NCBI RefSeq assembly: GCF_001544475.1
Contig: NZ_FCNW02000025.1
Location: forward strand, 1-64,000
Direction: 5' to 3'
Length of the DNA stretch: 64,000 bases
Source of the DNA: Caballeronia humi
GTDB taxonomy: Bacteria; Pseudomonadota; Gammaproteobacteria; Burkholderiales; Burkholderiaceae
Numbering within the stretch: position 1 is the stretch's first letter; each line of letters opens with the position of its first letter. The notes beneath the pieces are model-generated. The model searched no databases, was not told the origin of the DNA, and saw nothing but the letters and a program-made list of their open reading frames with translations. A program made the position numbers and the translations under genes. This document shows, one piece after another, positions 38,200 to 47,545 of this stretch.

Positions 38200-40338
38200 T
38201 TAGTGCTGCGGATGCGTCGGTTCTGCTTGCGGCGCACCTTCGTTCAGCAGCGCCTTCGCCGACAGACGCACGCGACCCTTCTCGTCCGTCTGGATGACCT
38301 TCACGCGAACGATCTGGCCTTCCTTCAGATAGTCGTTGATGTCCTTGATGCGCTCGTTGACGATTTCCGAGATGTGCAGGAGACCATCCTTGCCCGGCAG
38401 AATGTTAACGATCGCGCCGAAGTCCAGCAGCTTGAGCACCGGGCCTTCGTAGATCTGTCCGACTTCCACTTCGGCCGTGATGTTCTCGATGCGCTTCTTC
38501 GCTTCCGCCATGCCTTCGCTGCTCGTGCTCGCGATGGTCACGACGCCGTCATCCGAAATGTCGATCGTCGTGTTGGTTTCTTCGGTCAGCGCGCGGATCA
38601 CCGAACCGCCCTTGCCGATCACGTCGCGGATCTTTTCCGGATTGATCTTGATCGTGATCATGCGCGGCGCGAACTCCGACAGCACCGTGTTCGTGCCCGG
38701 AACGGCGGACGTCATCTTGCCGAGGATGTGCATGCGACCTTCCTTCGCCTGCGCGAGCGCAACCTGCATGATTTCCTTCGTGATGCCCTGGATCTTGATG
38801 TCCATCTGCAGTGCCGTCACGCCTTGCGCCGTGCCCGCCACCTTGAAGTCCATATCGCCCAGATGATCTTCGTCGCCGAGGATGTCGGTCAGAACCGCGA
38901 ACTTGTTGCCTTCGAGGATCAGGCCCATCGCGATGCCCGCAACGTGTGCCTTCATCGGCACGCCAGCGTCCATCAGCGCGAGACAGCCGCCGCAGACCGA
39001 AGCCATCGACGACGAACCGTTCGATTCCGTGATTTCCGAGACGACGCGGATCGAGTAGCCGAATTCGTCGGCGGACGGCAGGCACGCGGCCAGCGCGCGC
39101 TTGGCCAGTCGACCGTGACCGATTTCACGGCGCTTCGGCGAACCGACGCGCCCCGTTTCGCCGGTCGCGAACGGCGGCATGTTGTAGTGGAGCATGAAGC
39201 GCTCGCGATATTCGCCTTCGAGCGCGTCGATGTTCTGTTCGTCGCCCTTCGTGCCGAGCGTCGCGACGACGAGCGCCTGCGTTTCGCCGCGCGTGAAGAG
39301 CGCCGAGCCGTGGGTGCGCGGCAACACGCCCGTGCGGATTTCGATCGGGCGGACCGTGCGCGTGTCGCGGCCGTCGATGCGCGGCTCGCCGTTCAGGATC
39401 TGCGAGCGGACGATCTTCGCTTCGATGTCGAACAGCACGTTGCCGACCGTCGCCTTGTCGGCGGCGACCGAGCCCGATGCCGCGGCGTCCTGCTCGAGCG
39501 AAGCCGACGTCGCTGCGTAGATTTCCTTCAGCTTGGCCGAACGCGCCTGCTTGTTGCGCAACTGATAAGCGGCGAGCAGATCGGCTTGCGCCAGTTCCGT
39601 CACGCGGCCGATCAGCGTTTCGTTCTTCGGCGCCGGCGCCCAGTCCCATTCCGGCTTGCCACCGTCACGGACGAGTTCGTGGATTGCGTCGATCGCGGTC
39701 TGCATCTGCTCGTGGCCGAACACGACGCCGCCGAGCATGATTTCTTCGCTCAACTGCTTCGCTTCCGATTCCACCATCAGCACGGCGCGCTCGGTACCGG
39801 CGACGATCAGGTCGAGCGCCGATTCCTTCATCTGCGTGCGCGTGGGGTTCAGCACGTATTCGTTGTTGATGTACGCGACGCGCGCGGCACCGACCGGCCC
39901 GTTGAACGGCAGGCCCGACACGGCGAGCGCCGCCGACGCGCCGATCAGCGCGGGGATGTCGGCGGGAACGTCCGGGTTCAGCGACAGGACGTGGATCACG
40001 ACCTGAACTTCGTTATAGAAGCCTTCCGGGAAGAGCGGACGCAGCGGGCGGTCGATCAGGCGCGAAATCAGCGTTTCGCCTTCCGACGGACGGCCTTCGC
40101 GGCGGAAGAAACCACCCGGGATCTTGCCGGCGGCGTAAGTCTTTTCGAGGTAATCGACAGTCAGCGGGAAGAAATCCTGACCCGGCTTGGCCGTCTTCGC
40201 GCCGACGACGGTCGCGAGCACCACGGTGTCTTCGATGTCGACGATCACCGCGCCGCCCGCCTGGCGAGCGATCTCACCGGTTTCGAGGCGGACCGTGTGT
40301 TGTCCCCACTTAAATTCTTTGACGATTTTATTGAACAT
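38200..40338 (-). CDS. pnp: Polyribonucleotide nucleotidyltransferase (PNPase)
   Basis: A 712-residue 3'-5' phosphorolytic exoribonuclease. Two RNase PH-like domains (about 1-230 and 310-545) are joined by a helical domain. The second holds the active site ([16 protein letters not shown]). KH domain: [24 protein letters not shown]1 domain: [36 protein letters not shown] at 40338 is favoured over the adjacent ATG at 40341 because AAGGAG is then 5 nt away. It degrades mRNA, partly with RNase E. It lies downstream of rpsO with a terminator and a large leader hairpin between, the classical rpsO-pnp order. Confidence 0.96.
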   Translation of the reverse strand: MFNKIVKEFKWGQHTVRLETGEIARQAGGAVIVDIEDTVVLATVVGAKTAKPGQDFFPLTVDYLEKTYAAGKIPGGFFRREGRPSEGETLISRLIDRPLRPLFPEGFYNEVQVVIHVLSLNPDVPADIPALIGASAALAVSGLPFNGPVGAARVAYINNEYVLNPTRTQMKESALDLIVAGTERAVLMVESEAKQLSEEIMLGGVVFGHEQMQTAIDAIHELVRDGGKPEWDWAPAPKNETLIGRVTELAQADLLAAYQLRNKQARSAKLKEIYAATSASLEQDAAASGSVAADKATVGNVLFDIEAKIVRSQILNGEPRIDGRDTRTVRPIEIRTGVLPRTHGSALFTRGETQALVVATLGTKGDEQNIDALEGEYRERFMLHYNMPPFATGETGRVGSPKRREIGHGRLAKRALAACLPSADEFGYSIRVVSEITESNGSSSMASVCGGCLALMDAGVPMKAHVAGIAMGLILEGNKFAVLTDILGDEDHLGDMDFKVAGTAQGVTALQMDIKIQGITKEIMQVALAQAKEGRMHILGKMTSAVPGTNTVLSEFAPRMITIKINPEKIRDVIGKGGSVIRALTEETNTTIDISDDGVVTIASTSSEGMAEAKKRIENITAEVEVGQIYEGPVLKLLDFGAIVNILPGKDGLLHISEIVNERIKDINDYLKEGQIVRVKVIQTDEKGRVRLSAKALLNEGAPQAEPTHPQH

Positions 40339-40442
40339 CATCACTCCTTGTTCGTTACGCCGCGCTGCGCCCGATCGCAACTGCCGATGGACGGCGCTAA
40401 GCCAGTCGACGGCCGGACCGCGCAAGAAGAGGTGTGTTATGC

Positions 40443-40488
40443 CATTCCAACGCAACACGACACGCGAAGCGCATGACGCGCTGGAATG
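40443..40488 (-). promoter_or_regulatory. Long hairpin in the pnp leader, possible RNase III/PNPase control site
   Basis: In the minus-strand RNA, CAUUCCAGCGC (40488-40478) pairs with GCGUUGGAAUG (40453-40443): 11 bp with one G-U, and the enclosed 24 nt can pair further (GCG..CGC). It sits about 105 bp before the pnp start. In E. coli a hairpin in the same place is cut by RNase III and then attacked by PNPase, giving autoregulation. Equivalence here is inferred from position only. Confidence 0.5.
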
Positions 40489-40590
40489 ACACAAAGCTCC
40501 GCCGCGAGGCACAGGCCGGGTGTCGGATTCTTCAGAATCCCGGTGAAACAGGGTAAAGCGCTTGAAACACCTACCGGCCAGCGACCGTTC

Positions 40591-40628
40591 AAAAACAAAA
40601 TGCCTGTATCAGCGGACTGACACAGGCA
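40591..40628 (-). terminator. Terminator of rpsO
   Basis: TGCCTGTGTCAG (40628-40617, minus strand) pairs with CTGATACAGGCA (40612-40601), with one G-U and a 4-nt loop, followed by TTTTGTTTTT. It is 30 bp after the rpsO stop. Some read-through into pnp is possible, as in enterics. Confidence 0.87.
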
Positions 40629-40659
40629 CTTCGATGGACCGCTGGCCGCTTGTTGCCAA

Positions 40660-40929
40660 TTACTTACGCAGGCCCAGCTTCTCGATCAGCGAGCGATAAC
40701 GGTCAGCGTCTTTGCCCTTCAGGTAATCGAGCAGCTTGCGACGACGGCTCACCATGCGCAGCAGGCCGCGGCGGCTGTGGTGATCCTTCGTGTGAGCCTT
40801 GAAGTGCAGGGTCAGTTCGTTGATGCGGGTCGTCAGCAGTGCGACTTGCACTTCAGGCGAACCGGTGTCGTTGGCGGCGCGCGCGTATTCTGCGACGACG
40901 TCGGACTTCTTGACTTGAGCTACGGACAT
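40660..40929 (-). CDS. rpsO: 30S ribosomal protein S15
   Basis: An 89-residue S15, full length. [48 protein letters not shown] covers the helices that bind 16S rRNA helices 20-22. AAAGGAAAAA stands before the ATG. It binds early in the 30S central domain. In many bacteria S15 represses its own leader; the 150-nt leader here is long enough, but I could not assign a known fold. Confidence 0.97.
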   Translation of the reverse strand: MSVAQVKKSDVVAEYARAANDTGSPEVQVALLTTRINELTLHFKAHTKDHHSRRGLLRMVSRRRKLLDYLKGKDADRYRSLIEKLGLRK

Positions 40930-41076
40930 TGATTTTTCCTTTAAAACAGACAGGCGGTCACGGAAGAAAGGCCGTGCCGTGGGTTACTTGATCGCTTCAC
41001 TTTCTTCATCGCTTCTTCGTTTTAGGATCGGTCCGATGGACACGTTGCCCCAAAGCCTCCCCAAAACGAAGCGCGA

Positions 41077-41082
41077 ATTATA
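41077..41082 (-). promoter_or_regulatory. Probable -10 box of the rpsO promoter
   Basis: TATAAT on the minus strand, 148 bp before rpsO. The matching -35 region (TCAACG or GTCAAC) is poor. Transcription would start near 41070. Confidence 0.5.
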
Positions 41083-41113
41083 GCACAGCTCCGGTGCCCG
41101 TTGACCCGTGACG

Positions 41114-42388
41114 CTACGGCCGTGCCATGACGCAGGTCGTCGGCGGGGCGGTCTTGTCGGCGGGAAGCGCGAGCAGCGTGCGAAAGCCGTAGCCGGAGCC
41201 CTCGTTGTCGAAGCGCACCCCGGGCGTGCCCGCGCGATCCATCTCCATCACGTATAGGGGCTGGATCAACTGATGGTCCTGCGCGCGCATCGTGGACGCG
41301 TGGAAGCCGCTGTCGGACTTCATGCCCTCCAACGCCCGGGCGACGGCCGTCGGATCGGCGCTGCCGGCGCGGGTCATCGCTTCTGCAAGCATGTCGATCA
41401 TGAGCGGCATGCGCAGCACGAGGTAGTCGTCGGCGGCCGACGGGTAACGCGCGCGAAACGCCTGATAGTACGCATCGGAGGCCGCGCCGCCCGCGTTCGG
41501 ATGCCAGTCGGCGACGGCCACCACGCGCTTCACGCCCGCGTCGCCGAGCGCGGCCGGCGCGCCCAGACTGTTCCCGTAGAACGTGTAGAACTTCGTGTTC
41601 AGGCCCTGCTCGCGTGCCGCCTTGACGAGCAGCGTCAGATCGTTGCCCCAGTTGCCGGTCACCACCGCGTCCGCGCCGCTCGCGCGAATCTTGGCAACAT
41701 ACGGCGCGAAATCCTTCACGCGACCAATCGGATGGAATTCGTCGCCGGCGATCTCGATGTCCGGCCGGCGAGCCTTCAGCGCCCGCTGCGCTTCGCGGCT
41801 CACATCGTGACCAAAGCTGTAATCCTGGTTCAGCAGATACACCTTCTTCATCGACTGATCGCGCTGGATCACGTCCGCGAGCGCGTCCATGCGCATGCCG
41901 GCGTGGGCGTCGAAGCGGAAATGCCAGAAACTGCAGGCGGCGTTGGTCAGCGCGGGATCGTCGGCGGAATAGTTGAGGAACACGACGCGCGAATCCGGTT
42001 CACGCGCGTTCTGCTTGTCGATGGCGGCGATCAGCGCCGCCGCCACCGCCGAACTGTTGCCCTGCATCACGAAGCCGATCTTCTGGTCGACGACGGCGCG
42101 CAACTGCACGAGACTCGCTTCGCTGCTGCCCTTGCCGTCGAGCACAATGAGTTCGAGCGGATGCGCACCGTCGGCAAGTTTCACGCCGCCGCGCGCGTTC
42201 ACTCGCTCGACGCCGAAGCGCAGGTTGCGCTCGACGGCCGCGCCGGCATTGGCGAACGGCCCCGACATGCCTTCGATCATCGCGATGCGGATCGGCGCTT
42301 TGTCGGCCGCCGATGCGGTCATGGAGACGGCACAAACCGCCGCCAACATCATTCCTGTCAATATTTGCAGTTTGTTCGCGCTCCGCAT
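41114..42388 (-). CDS. ABC transporter substrate-binding protein (branched-chain amino acid type)
   Basis: A 424-residue periplasmic protein. The signal peptide is MRSANKLQILTGMMLAAVCAVSMTASA with cleavage likely before ADK. The rest is a periplasmic-binding-protein type 1 domain (Peripla_BP_6): IRIAMIEGMSGPFANAG, FVMQGNSSAVAAALIAAI, NQDYSFGHDVSREAQRAL, and ADAVVTGNWGNDLTLLVKAA. Such proteins deliver amino acids, amides or aromatic acids to an ABC importer, but no permease or ATPase gene is adjacent, so it is an orphan. The start at 42388 gives the signal peptide. A longer reading over the upstream lipoprotein region is rejected. Confidence 0.87.
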   Translation of the reverse strand: MRSANKLQILTGMMLAAVCAVSMTASAADKAPIRIAMIEGMSGPFANAGAAVERNLRFGVERVNARGGVKLADGAHPLELIVLDGKGSSEASLVQLRAVVDQKIGFVMQGNSSAVAAALIAAIDKQNAREPDSRVVFLNYSADDPALTNAACSFWHFRFDAHAGMRMDALADVIQRDQSMKKVYLLNQDYSFGHDVSREAQRALKARRPDIEIAGDEFHPIGRVKDFAPYVAKIRASGADAVVTGNWGNDLTLLVKAAREQGLNTKFYTFYGNSLGAPAALGDAGVKRVVAVADWHPNAGGAASDAYYQAFRARYPSAADDYLVLRMPLMIDMLAEAMTRAGSADPTAVARALEGMKSDSGFHASTMRAQDHQLIQPLYVMEMDRAGTPGVRFDNEGSGYGFRTLLALPADKTAPPTTCVMARP

Positions 42389-42568
42389 TGCCGATGTTCC
42401 ACCCAGGGTCCGAGAGCGCGGATCATAGGCCGCGACGCATCGGTGGCGCAAGCCAGCGCCGAATATCCTGACCCCATGGCGGAAGCTTTTCACCGTTCGC
42501 GTGTCAAAATCGAAAACACCAAGAAATCCCGGCCGCAACGCCGGGGCACAAGGCTTCTGGAGGATTCC

Positions 42569-43084
42569 ATGCCGCTCGAACCACACCGCGCCACCCGCGC
42601 CCTCGCCGCCTTTGGCCTCGCGCTGCTGCTTACGGCCTGCGCGCAGCCGTGGCAGAACTATCAGGCCGGCGCCGACGCATCGACGATCACCGCCCGCTTA
42701 GGCCCGCCGCGCGAAGTCTACGATCTCCCCGACGGCGGCAAGCGCCTGATGTGGCCGACGCAGCCGCTCGGCGAAGTCACCACCGCCGCCGACATCGACG
42801 CCTCCGGCAAGATCGTGAACGTGCGTCAGGTGCTCGACGAAAACGAGTTCTACAAGGCGCAGATCGGCACCTGGACGAAAAAGGACGTTCTCGTGAACTT
42901 CGGCCGGCCGGTCGAGACTTCGTATTTCCCGTTGATGAAGCGCGAGGTCTGGACCTACCGCTACATGGAGGCGAACGTCTGGTACATGATGTACAGCTTC
43001 TATTTTGACGACCAGGGCATCCTGCGTCTCACGCAGAAGACGCCCGATCCGCTCCATGACCCGGATCGGCGTAACGTGTTTTGA
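42569..43084 (+). CDS. Lipoprotein, BamE/SmpA-like
   Basis: A 171-residue lipoprotein. The signal peptide ends in the lipobox LTAC (Cys about residue 24, AQ after it, so probably sorted to the outer membrane). Two related segments follow: ITARLGPPREVYDLPDGGKRLMWPTQP and VLVNFGRPVETSYFPLMKREVWTYRY. These are the repeated short beta motifs seen in BamE-like proteins. The true BamE role in outer-membrane assembly is not shown; the cell may have another. TGGAGGA precedes the ATG. Divergent from the binding-protein gene, and followed by a terminator. Confidence 0.78.
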   Translation: MPLEPHRATRALAAFGLALLLTACAQPWQNYQAGADASTITARLGPPREVYDLPDGGKRLMWPTQPLGEVTTAADIDASGKIVNVRQVLDENEFYKAQIGTWTKKDVLVNFGRPVETSYFPLMKREVWTYRYMEANVWYMMYSFYFDDQGILRLTQKTPDPLHDPDRRNVF

Positions 43085-43124
43085 AACGCCCGCTTAAATC
43101 GTTCAGATCAATGATCTGATGAAA

Positions 43125-43152
43125 ATGTCGCCCACTCAGGCGGCATTTTTTT
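43125..43152 (+). terminator. Terminator after the BamE-like lipoprotein gene
   Basis: ATGTCGCC (43125-43132) pairs with GGCGGCAT (43139-43146) with one T-G pair, followed by a run of seven T. Confidence 0.85.
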
Positions 43153-43294
43153 ATCAGTAGACGAATGTGAACTTTTTCTGAGAAAGTATTTCGTAAGGTT
43201 TCCGCTGCGCTGCAACGAAGCGCGGAAATATCGAGATAGCTGCCCCAGCGCGGTGCATGGCGTGGCTGCTCGTCCCCGAACCGGAGTTCACCTG

Positions 43295-43939
43295 ATGAAT
43301 CGTCCCAAACGCATGCTCGTCGAAAACATCGCCTGGGCGCGTGAAACCGCCGATAGCGATCACGCCTTCTTCCCTCGTCTGGCTGAAGGCCAAAGCCCGC
43401 GCGTGCTGTGGATCGGCTGCTCGGACAGCCGCGTTCCCGCCGAAACTGTCACCAACGCCAATCCCGGCGATCTGTTCGTGCACCGCAACATCGCGAACCT
43501 GTTTTCCCCCGCCGACGACAACGTGATGAGCGTCCTCGAGTACGCCGTGCGCGTGCTCAAAGTCGACGACATCATCGTCTGCGGGCACTACGGCTGCGGC
43601 GGCGTGCGCGCCTCACTCTTGCCGGCGTCGCCCGATTTGCCGCACGTGAACCGCCGCATCGCGCCGCTTTGCGCGCTGGCGCAGAGGCATCGCGGCGAAC
43701 TGGAGCGCGTCGCCGATGCCGACGAGCGCGTCAACCGCCTCGCCGAACTCAGCGTGCTCGAGCAGGTGCGCGCGCTGCGCGAGACGCCGCTCGTGCGCGA
43801 CGCCAACGCGCCGCCGCGCGTGCACGGCTGGATCTTCGGCCTGCACGATGGCCGCATCAAAGTCCTCGCGACGGGCTATCCGGACGACCAACCCGTCCTC
43901 TTCGAACCCGAACCCGCGCTCGAAACCGCCGGCCGCTAG
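43295..43939 (+). CDS. Beta-class carbonic anhydrase
   Basis: A 214-residue carbonic anhydrase. Zinc ligands are Cys42 (GCSDSRVP with the Asp44-Arg46 dyad), His98 and Cys101 (VCGHYGCGG). It interconverts CO2 and bicarbonate in the cytoplasm. The start at 43295 has GGAG 8 nt upstream; a longer in-frame reading lacks support. A SulP-type transporter gene follows after 77 bp, which suggests joint handling of bicarbonate. The family is often essential in air because it supplies bicarbonate to carboxylases. Confidence 0.93.
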   Translation: MNRPKRMLVENIAWARETADSDHAFFPRLAEGQSPRVLWIGCSDSRVPAETVTNANPGDLFVHRNIANLFSPADDNVMSVLEYAVRVLKVDDIIVCGHYGCGGVRASLLPASPDLPHVNRRIAPLCALAQRHRGELERVADADERVNRLAELSVLEQVRALRETPLVRDANAPPRVHGWIFGLHDGRIKVLATGYPDDQPVLFEPEPALETAGR

Positions 43940-44016
43940 GCCCGGCTCCGCTCATCCCGCAAACAATCCAATGCGGCGCCGAAGACGCCGCACGGCTCAA
44001 CTCGTCCTGAGAAAAC

Positions 44017-45585
44017 ATGAACCTACGAGAAACCTTCGCCACCTTTCCGCGCGACATGTTCGCGGGCACTGTCGTCTTTCTGGTCGCGATGCCGCTCTGT
44101 CTCGGCATCGCCAACGCGTCGGGCGTCGATCCGTTCGCGGGCCTGCTCTCGGGCATCATCGGCGGGCTGGTGGTCGCGCTTTTGAGCGGCTCGCACCTGA
44201 GCGTGAGCGGCCCGGCGGCAGGCCTGATCGTGATCGTCGTCGATGGCATCGCCCGGCTCGGCAGCTTTTCCGCGTTCCTGCTCGCCGTGCTGCTGTCGGG
44301 CGCGATCCAGTTCGGCTTCGGCATGCTGAAGGCCGGGCGCTTTGCGGCGTACGTGCCGTCGTCGGTGATCAAGGGGATGCTCGCGGCCATCGGACTTCTG
44401 CTGATCATCAAGCAGGTGCCGCTCGCCGCCGGCTTCGCCAACGACGGCAACGCGCTCGCCTCACCCGGCGTTGGCACGCTCGACACCCCGTTCGGCGCGA
44501 TGTCGATCGCGGCCTGCGTGATCGCCGTGGCGTCGCTCGCGATCCTCGCCGGCTGGGAAACCCGCGCGCTGCGCCGCTTCTCCCTCGTGCGCGCGACGCC
44601 CGCGCCGCTCGCCGTCGTGGCGCTCGGTATTGGCGCGACGCTCCTGCTCGATTTCGCCTCGCCCGGCTTCGCGCCGCCAGCGGAGCATCGCGTGGCGCTG
44701 CCCTCGCTGGCCTCGTTCGCGGCGCTCTCGGCGGCGCTCGAATTGCCCAATTTCGCGCAGCTCGTGAACCCCGACGTCTGGCGCCTCGCCATGGCGCTCG
44801 CCATCGTCGCGAGTCTCGAAACGCTGCTGAGCCTCGAAGCGGTCGAGCAGCTCGATCCGAAAAAGCGCGCCGCACATCCGGATCGCGAACTGAAAGCGCA
44901 GGGCATCGGCAACATGATGGCCGGCGCGCTCGGCGCCCTGCCGATCACGTCCGTCATCGTGCGCAGCTCCGCAAACGTTCACGCGGGCGCGCAAAGCCGC
45001 TGGGCGTCGTTCGTGCACGGCGTGCTGCTGCTCGCGAGCGTCTTCGCGCTCGCGAGCGTGATCAACCTGATCCCGCTCGCCTGCCTCGCCGCGATCCTGA
45101 TCTTCACGGGGCTCAAGCTCGCGAAGCCCTCGCTGTTCGCGGCCGTCGCGAAACAGGGGTTCGAGCGCTTCGCTCCGTTCATCGTGACCATCGCGGGCGT
45201 GCTGCTCACCGATTTGCTGATCGGCATCGTGCTCGGCATCGCGTGCAGCGTCGCGCTCGCGATCCACGCGAACCTGCAGCGGCCGATCACCATCGCGCAG
45301 CACGACGACCACTTCCTGCTGTCGTTTCGCAAGGACGTGTCGTTTCTTGGCAAAGTCGCGCTGAAGCATCATCTGCGGCAGATTCCGGACAACGCAACGG
45401 TGATCGTCGACGCCACGCGTGCCGATTTCATCGATCCCGACGTGCGCGAACTGATCGACGCCTTCGTCGACGCCGCGCCGGCGCGCGGCATCCACGTCGA
45501 ATGCAGGCAACTGGAACGCGCGACGCGCGAGCGGCCGTCGATGCGCGAGCGGCTGCCGTTTTTCGGGCGCTCGGTGGCGAAATAA
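44017..45585 (+). CDS. SulP-family inorganic anion transporter with STAS domain
   Basis: A 522-residue transporter. Residues 1-410 have the 14-segment SulP fold (AMPLCLGIANASGVDPFAGLLSGIIGG, LSVSGPAAGLIVIV, VIKGMLAAIGLLLIIKQ). Residues about 435-515 are a short STAS domain (ATVIVDATRADFIDPDVRELI). SulP proteins carry sulfate, bicarbonate, dicarboxylates or other anions. The carbonic anhydrase next door favours bicarbonate, either uptake for anaplerosis or pH control; sulfate cannot be excluded. It ends at a bidirectional terminator facing leuA. Confidence 0.88.
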   Translation: MNLRETFATFPRDMFAGTVVFLVAMPLCLGIANASGVDPFAGLLSGIIGGLVVALLSGSHLSVSGPAAGLIVIVVDGIARLGSFSAFLLAVLLSGAIQFGFGMLKAGRFAAYVPSSVIKGMLAAIGLLLIIKQVPLAAGFANDGNALASPGVGTLDTPFGAMSIAACVIAVASLAILAGWETRALRRFSLVRATPAPLAVVALGIGATLLLDFASPGFAPPAEHRVALPSLASFAALSAALELPNFAQLVNPDVWRLAMALAIVASLETLLSLEAVEQLDPKKRAAHPDRELKAQGIGNMMAGALGALPITSVIVRSSANVHAGAQSRWASFVHGVLLLASVFALASVINLIPLACLAAILIFTGLKLAKPSLFAAVAKQGFERFAPFIVTIAGVLLTDLLIGIVLGIACSVALAIHANLQRPITIAQHDDHFLLSFRKDVSFLGKVALKHHLRQIPDNATVIVDATRADFIDPDVRELIDAFVDAAPARGIHVECRQLERATRERPSMRERLPFFGRSVAK

Positions 45586-45600
45586 GGCGCCCACAACGCA

Positions 45601-45627
45601 AAAGCCCTCGCTTTTGGCGAGGGCTTT
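45601..45627. terminator. Bidirectional terminator between SulP gene and leuA
   Basis: AAAGCCCTCGC (45601-45611) pairs perfectly with GCGAGGGCTTT (45617-45627) around a 5-nt loop. The T tail is better on the minus strand (CTTTTGCG), so it mainly ends leuA and also serves the SulP gene. Confidence 0.87.
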
Positions 45628-45669
45628 CAGCTTGCCTGTGACGCGATCGGCGTCACGAGCAAAAGCACA

Positions 45670-47211
45670 TCAAAGCTGCGGATTGAGCTTTTCGACCTTC
45701 GAATGCAGTTTGTTCAGCGCGGCGATGTACGCCTTCGCGGACGCCGCGACGATATCCGGATCGGTGCCGACGCCATTCACGATGCGCCCGCTCTTCGAGA
45801 GCCGCACTGTCACTTCGCCCTGCGCCTGCGTGCCGGTCGTGATCGCGTTGACCGAGTACAGCACGAGTTCCGCGCCGCTCGACACCTTCGATTCGATCGC
45901 GTGCAGCGTCGCGTCGACAGGGCCGTTGCCGCGCGATTCGCCCGTCACCTCGGAGCCGTCGACGGCGAACACCACGCGCGCATGCGGTTGCTCACCGGTT
46001 TCCGAATGCTGCGCCATCGAGACGAAGCGAAAGTGTTCCTTCGCCTGCGCTTCCGCCGATTCCTCGGACACGATCGCCATGATGTCTTCGTCGAAGATTT
46101 CGGCCTTGCGGTCGGCGAGTTCCTTGAAGCGCGCGAACGCGGCGTTGACGTCGCCTTCCGATTCCAGCGTCACGCCGAGTTCCTGCAACCGCTGCTTGAA
46201 CGCGTTGCGGCCCGAGAGCTTGCCGAGGACGATCTTGTTGGTGGCCCAGCCCACGTCTTCCGCGCGCATGATTTCGTAGGTGTCGCGCGCCTTGAGCACG
46301 CCGTCCTGGTGGATGCCCGACGCGTGCGCGAACGCGTTCGCACCAACCACCGCCTTGTTCGGCTGCACGACGAAACCGGTGATTTGCGAGACGAGCTTGG
46401 AAGTCGGCACGATCTGCGTCGTATCGATACCGACGTCGAGCCCGAAATAATCCTTGCGCGTCTTGACCGCCATCACGATTTCCTCGAGCGACGTATTGCC
46501 CGCGCGCTCGCCTAGACCGTTGATCGTGCATTCCACCTGCCGCGCCCCGCCGATCTGCACGCCGGCGAGCGAATTCGCGACCGCGAGACCGAGGTCGTCG
46601 TGACAATGGACCGAGAAGATCGCCTTATCCGAATTCGGGATGCGCTCGCGCAGTGTCTTCACGAGTTGGCCGTACATCTCGGGCACGCCGTAACCGACCG
46701 TGTCGGTGATGTTGATCGTGCGGGCGCCTTCGTCGATCACGGCTTCGAGCACGCGGCAAAGGAAGTCGAGATCCGAGCGGCTGCCGTCTTCCGGCGAGAA
46801 TTCGACGTCATCGGTGAACTTGCGCGCGAAACGCACCGCGAGGCGCGCCTGCTCGTACACCTGCTCAGGCGTCATGCGCAGCTTTTTCTCCATGTGCAGC
46901 GCGGAAGTCGCGATGAACGTGTGGATGCGGAACTGGTTCGCGGGCTTGAGGGCATCGGCGGCGCGCTGGATGTCCTTGTCATTCGCGCGAGCGAGCGAGC
47001 AGACCGTGCTGTCCTTCACGAGCGAGGCGATCGTCTGGATCGCGTCGAAGTCGCCGTTCGAGCTCGCGGCGAAACCCGCCTCGATCACGTCGACCTTCAT
47101 CCGTTCGAGTTGCTTCGCGATACGGATTTTCTCTTCCTTCGTCATCGACGCACCGGGCGATTGTTCGCCATCACGCAAGGTCGTGTCGAAAATGATCAGC
47201 TTGTCTGCCAT
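45670..47211 (-). CDS. leuA: 2-isopropylmalate synthase
   Basis: A 513-residue enzyme that condenses acetyl-CoA with 2-ketoisovalerate, the first step of leucine synthesis. The TIM-barrel domain has [18 protein letters not shown] (metal Asp), [17 protein letters not shown] (metal His pair) and [17 protein letters not shown]. The C-terminal regulatory domain (about 390-513) is the leucine-binding feedback module. CTGGAGG precedes the ATG at 47211. A small open frame upstream overlaps the start and could couple translation. Confidence 0.96.
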   Translation of the reverse strand: MADKLIIFDTTLRDGEQSPGASMTKEEKIRIAKQLERMKVDVIEAGFAASSNGDFDAIQTIASLVKDSTVCSLARANDKDIQRAADALKPANQFRIHTFIATSALHMEKKLRMTPEQVYEQARLAVRFARKFTDDVEFSPEDGSRSDLDFLCRVLEAVIDEGARTINITDTVGYGVPEMYGQLVKTLRERIPNSDKAIFSVHCHDDLGLAVANSLAGVQIGGARQVECTINGLGERAGNTSLEEIVMAVKTRKDYFGLDVGIDTTQIVPTSKLVSQITGFVVQPNKAVVGANAFAHASGIHQDGVLKARDTYEIMRAEDVGWATNKIVLGKLSGRNAFKQRLQELGVTLESEGDVNAAFARFKELADRKAEIFDEDIMAIVSEESAEAQAKEHFRFVSMAQHSETGEQPHARVVFAVDGSEVTGESRGNGPVDATLHAIESKVSSGAELVLYSVNAITTGTQAQGEVTVRLSKSGRIVNGVGTDPDIVAASAKAYIAALNKLHSKVEKLNPQL

Positions 47212-47372
47212 GTCGGCCTCCAGTGGGGAGATTTTGGATTTTGAAAAACGGTGGGGAAAACAAATACGGAATCCGGGCGTTCGCGCCACCGCTGGCGTCG
47301 AAAACCACGAACGAGCAGACGGGAGGCGAGACGGATTAGCGCGGTAGGCGCGCTAGTAGCGATAGCGCGCAT
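47196..47372 (-). CDS. Possible 58-residue leader ORF overlapping the leuA start
   Basis: It begins at ATG 47372 and ends at TGA 47198-47196, 16 bases inside leuA, in a different frame. The product would be basic ([20 protein letters not shown], then [12 protein letters not shown]). Four Leu codons (CTA, CTC, CTG, CTC) fall within a 9-codon stretch, and a hairpin TAGCGCG/CGCGCTA (47337-47355) overlaps that stretch. This is reminiscent of a leucine-sensing leader, but there are no consecutive Leu runs, no clear Shine-Dalgarno, and no T-tract. Low certainty. Confidence 0.3.
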   Translation of the reverse strand: MRAIATSAPTALIRLASRLLVRGFRRQRWRERPDSVFVFPTVFQNPKSPHWRPTWQTS

Positions 47373-47510
47373 AGCGGCGCACCAGCTAGAAGAGACGAGA
47401 AGGGGAACGGGAAAAAGTTCATCCGCAAACTATAACGAGATTTCAGGATGCGTGCAATTGGGCTTTCCAATGAGGACGATTTGCGCGGCGCACCGCGTTT
47501 CCCCAATGAA

Positions 47511-47540
47511 AAGGCGGCGGGCCTTGCGGGCCGCCGCCTT
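47511..47540 (-). terminator. Terminator of pssA
   Basis: AAGGCGGCGG (47511-47520) pairs with CCGCCGCCTT (47531-47540) around a 10-nt loop. On the minus strand the exit is CCTTTTCATTG. It lies 6 bp after the pssA stop. The rest of the 334-bp stretch between pssA and leuA is the leuA leader. Confidence 0.7.
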
Positions 47541-47545
47541 CGATT

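Larger units (their letters stand above)
40339..40659 (-). other. rpsO-pnp intergenic region
   Basis: 321 bp with the rpsO terminator (40591-40628) and the pnp leader hairpin (40443-40488). No additional gene is credible; short open frames on the plus strand lack a start signal. A separate pnp promoter is not evident, so pnp is probably transcribed partly by read-through from rpsO. Confidence 0.55.

Noticed and set aside
38203-40476. A 757-codon open frame opposite pnp
   Set aside because: Shadow frame; PNPase on the other strand is certain and the product has no known motif.
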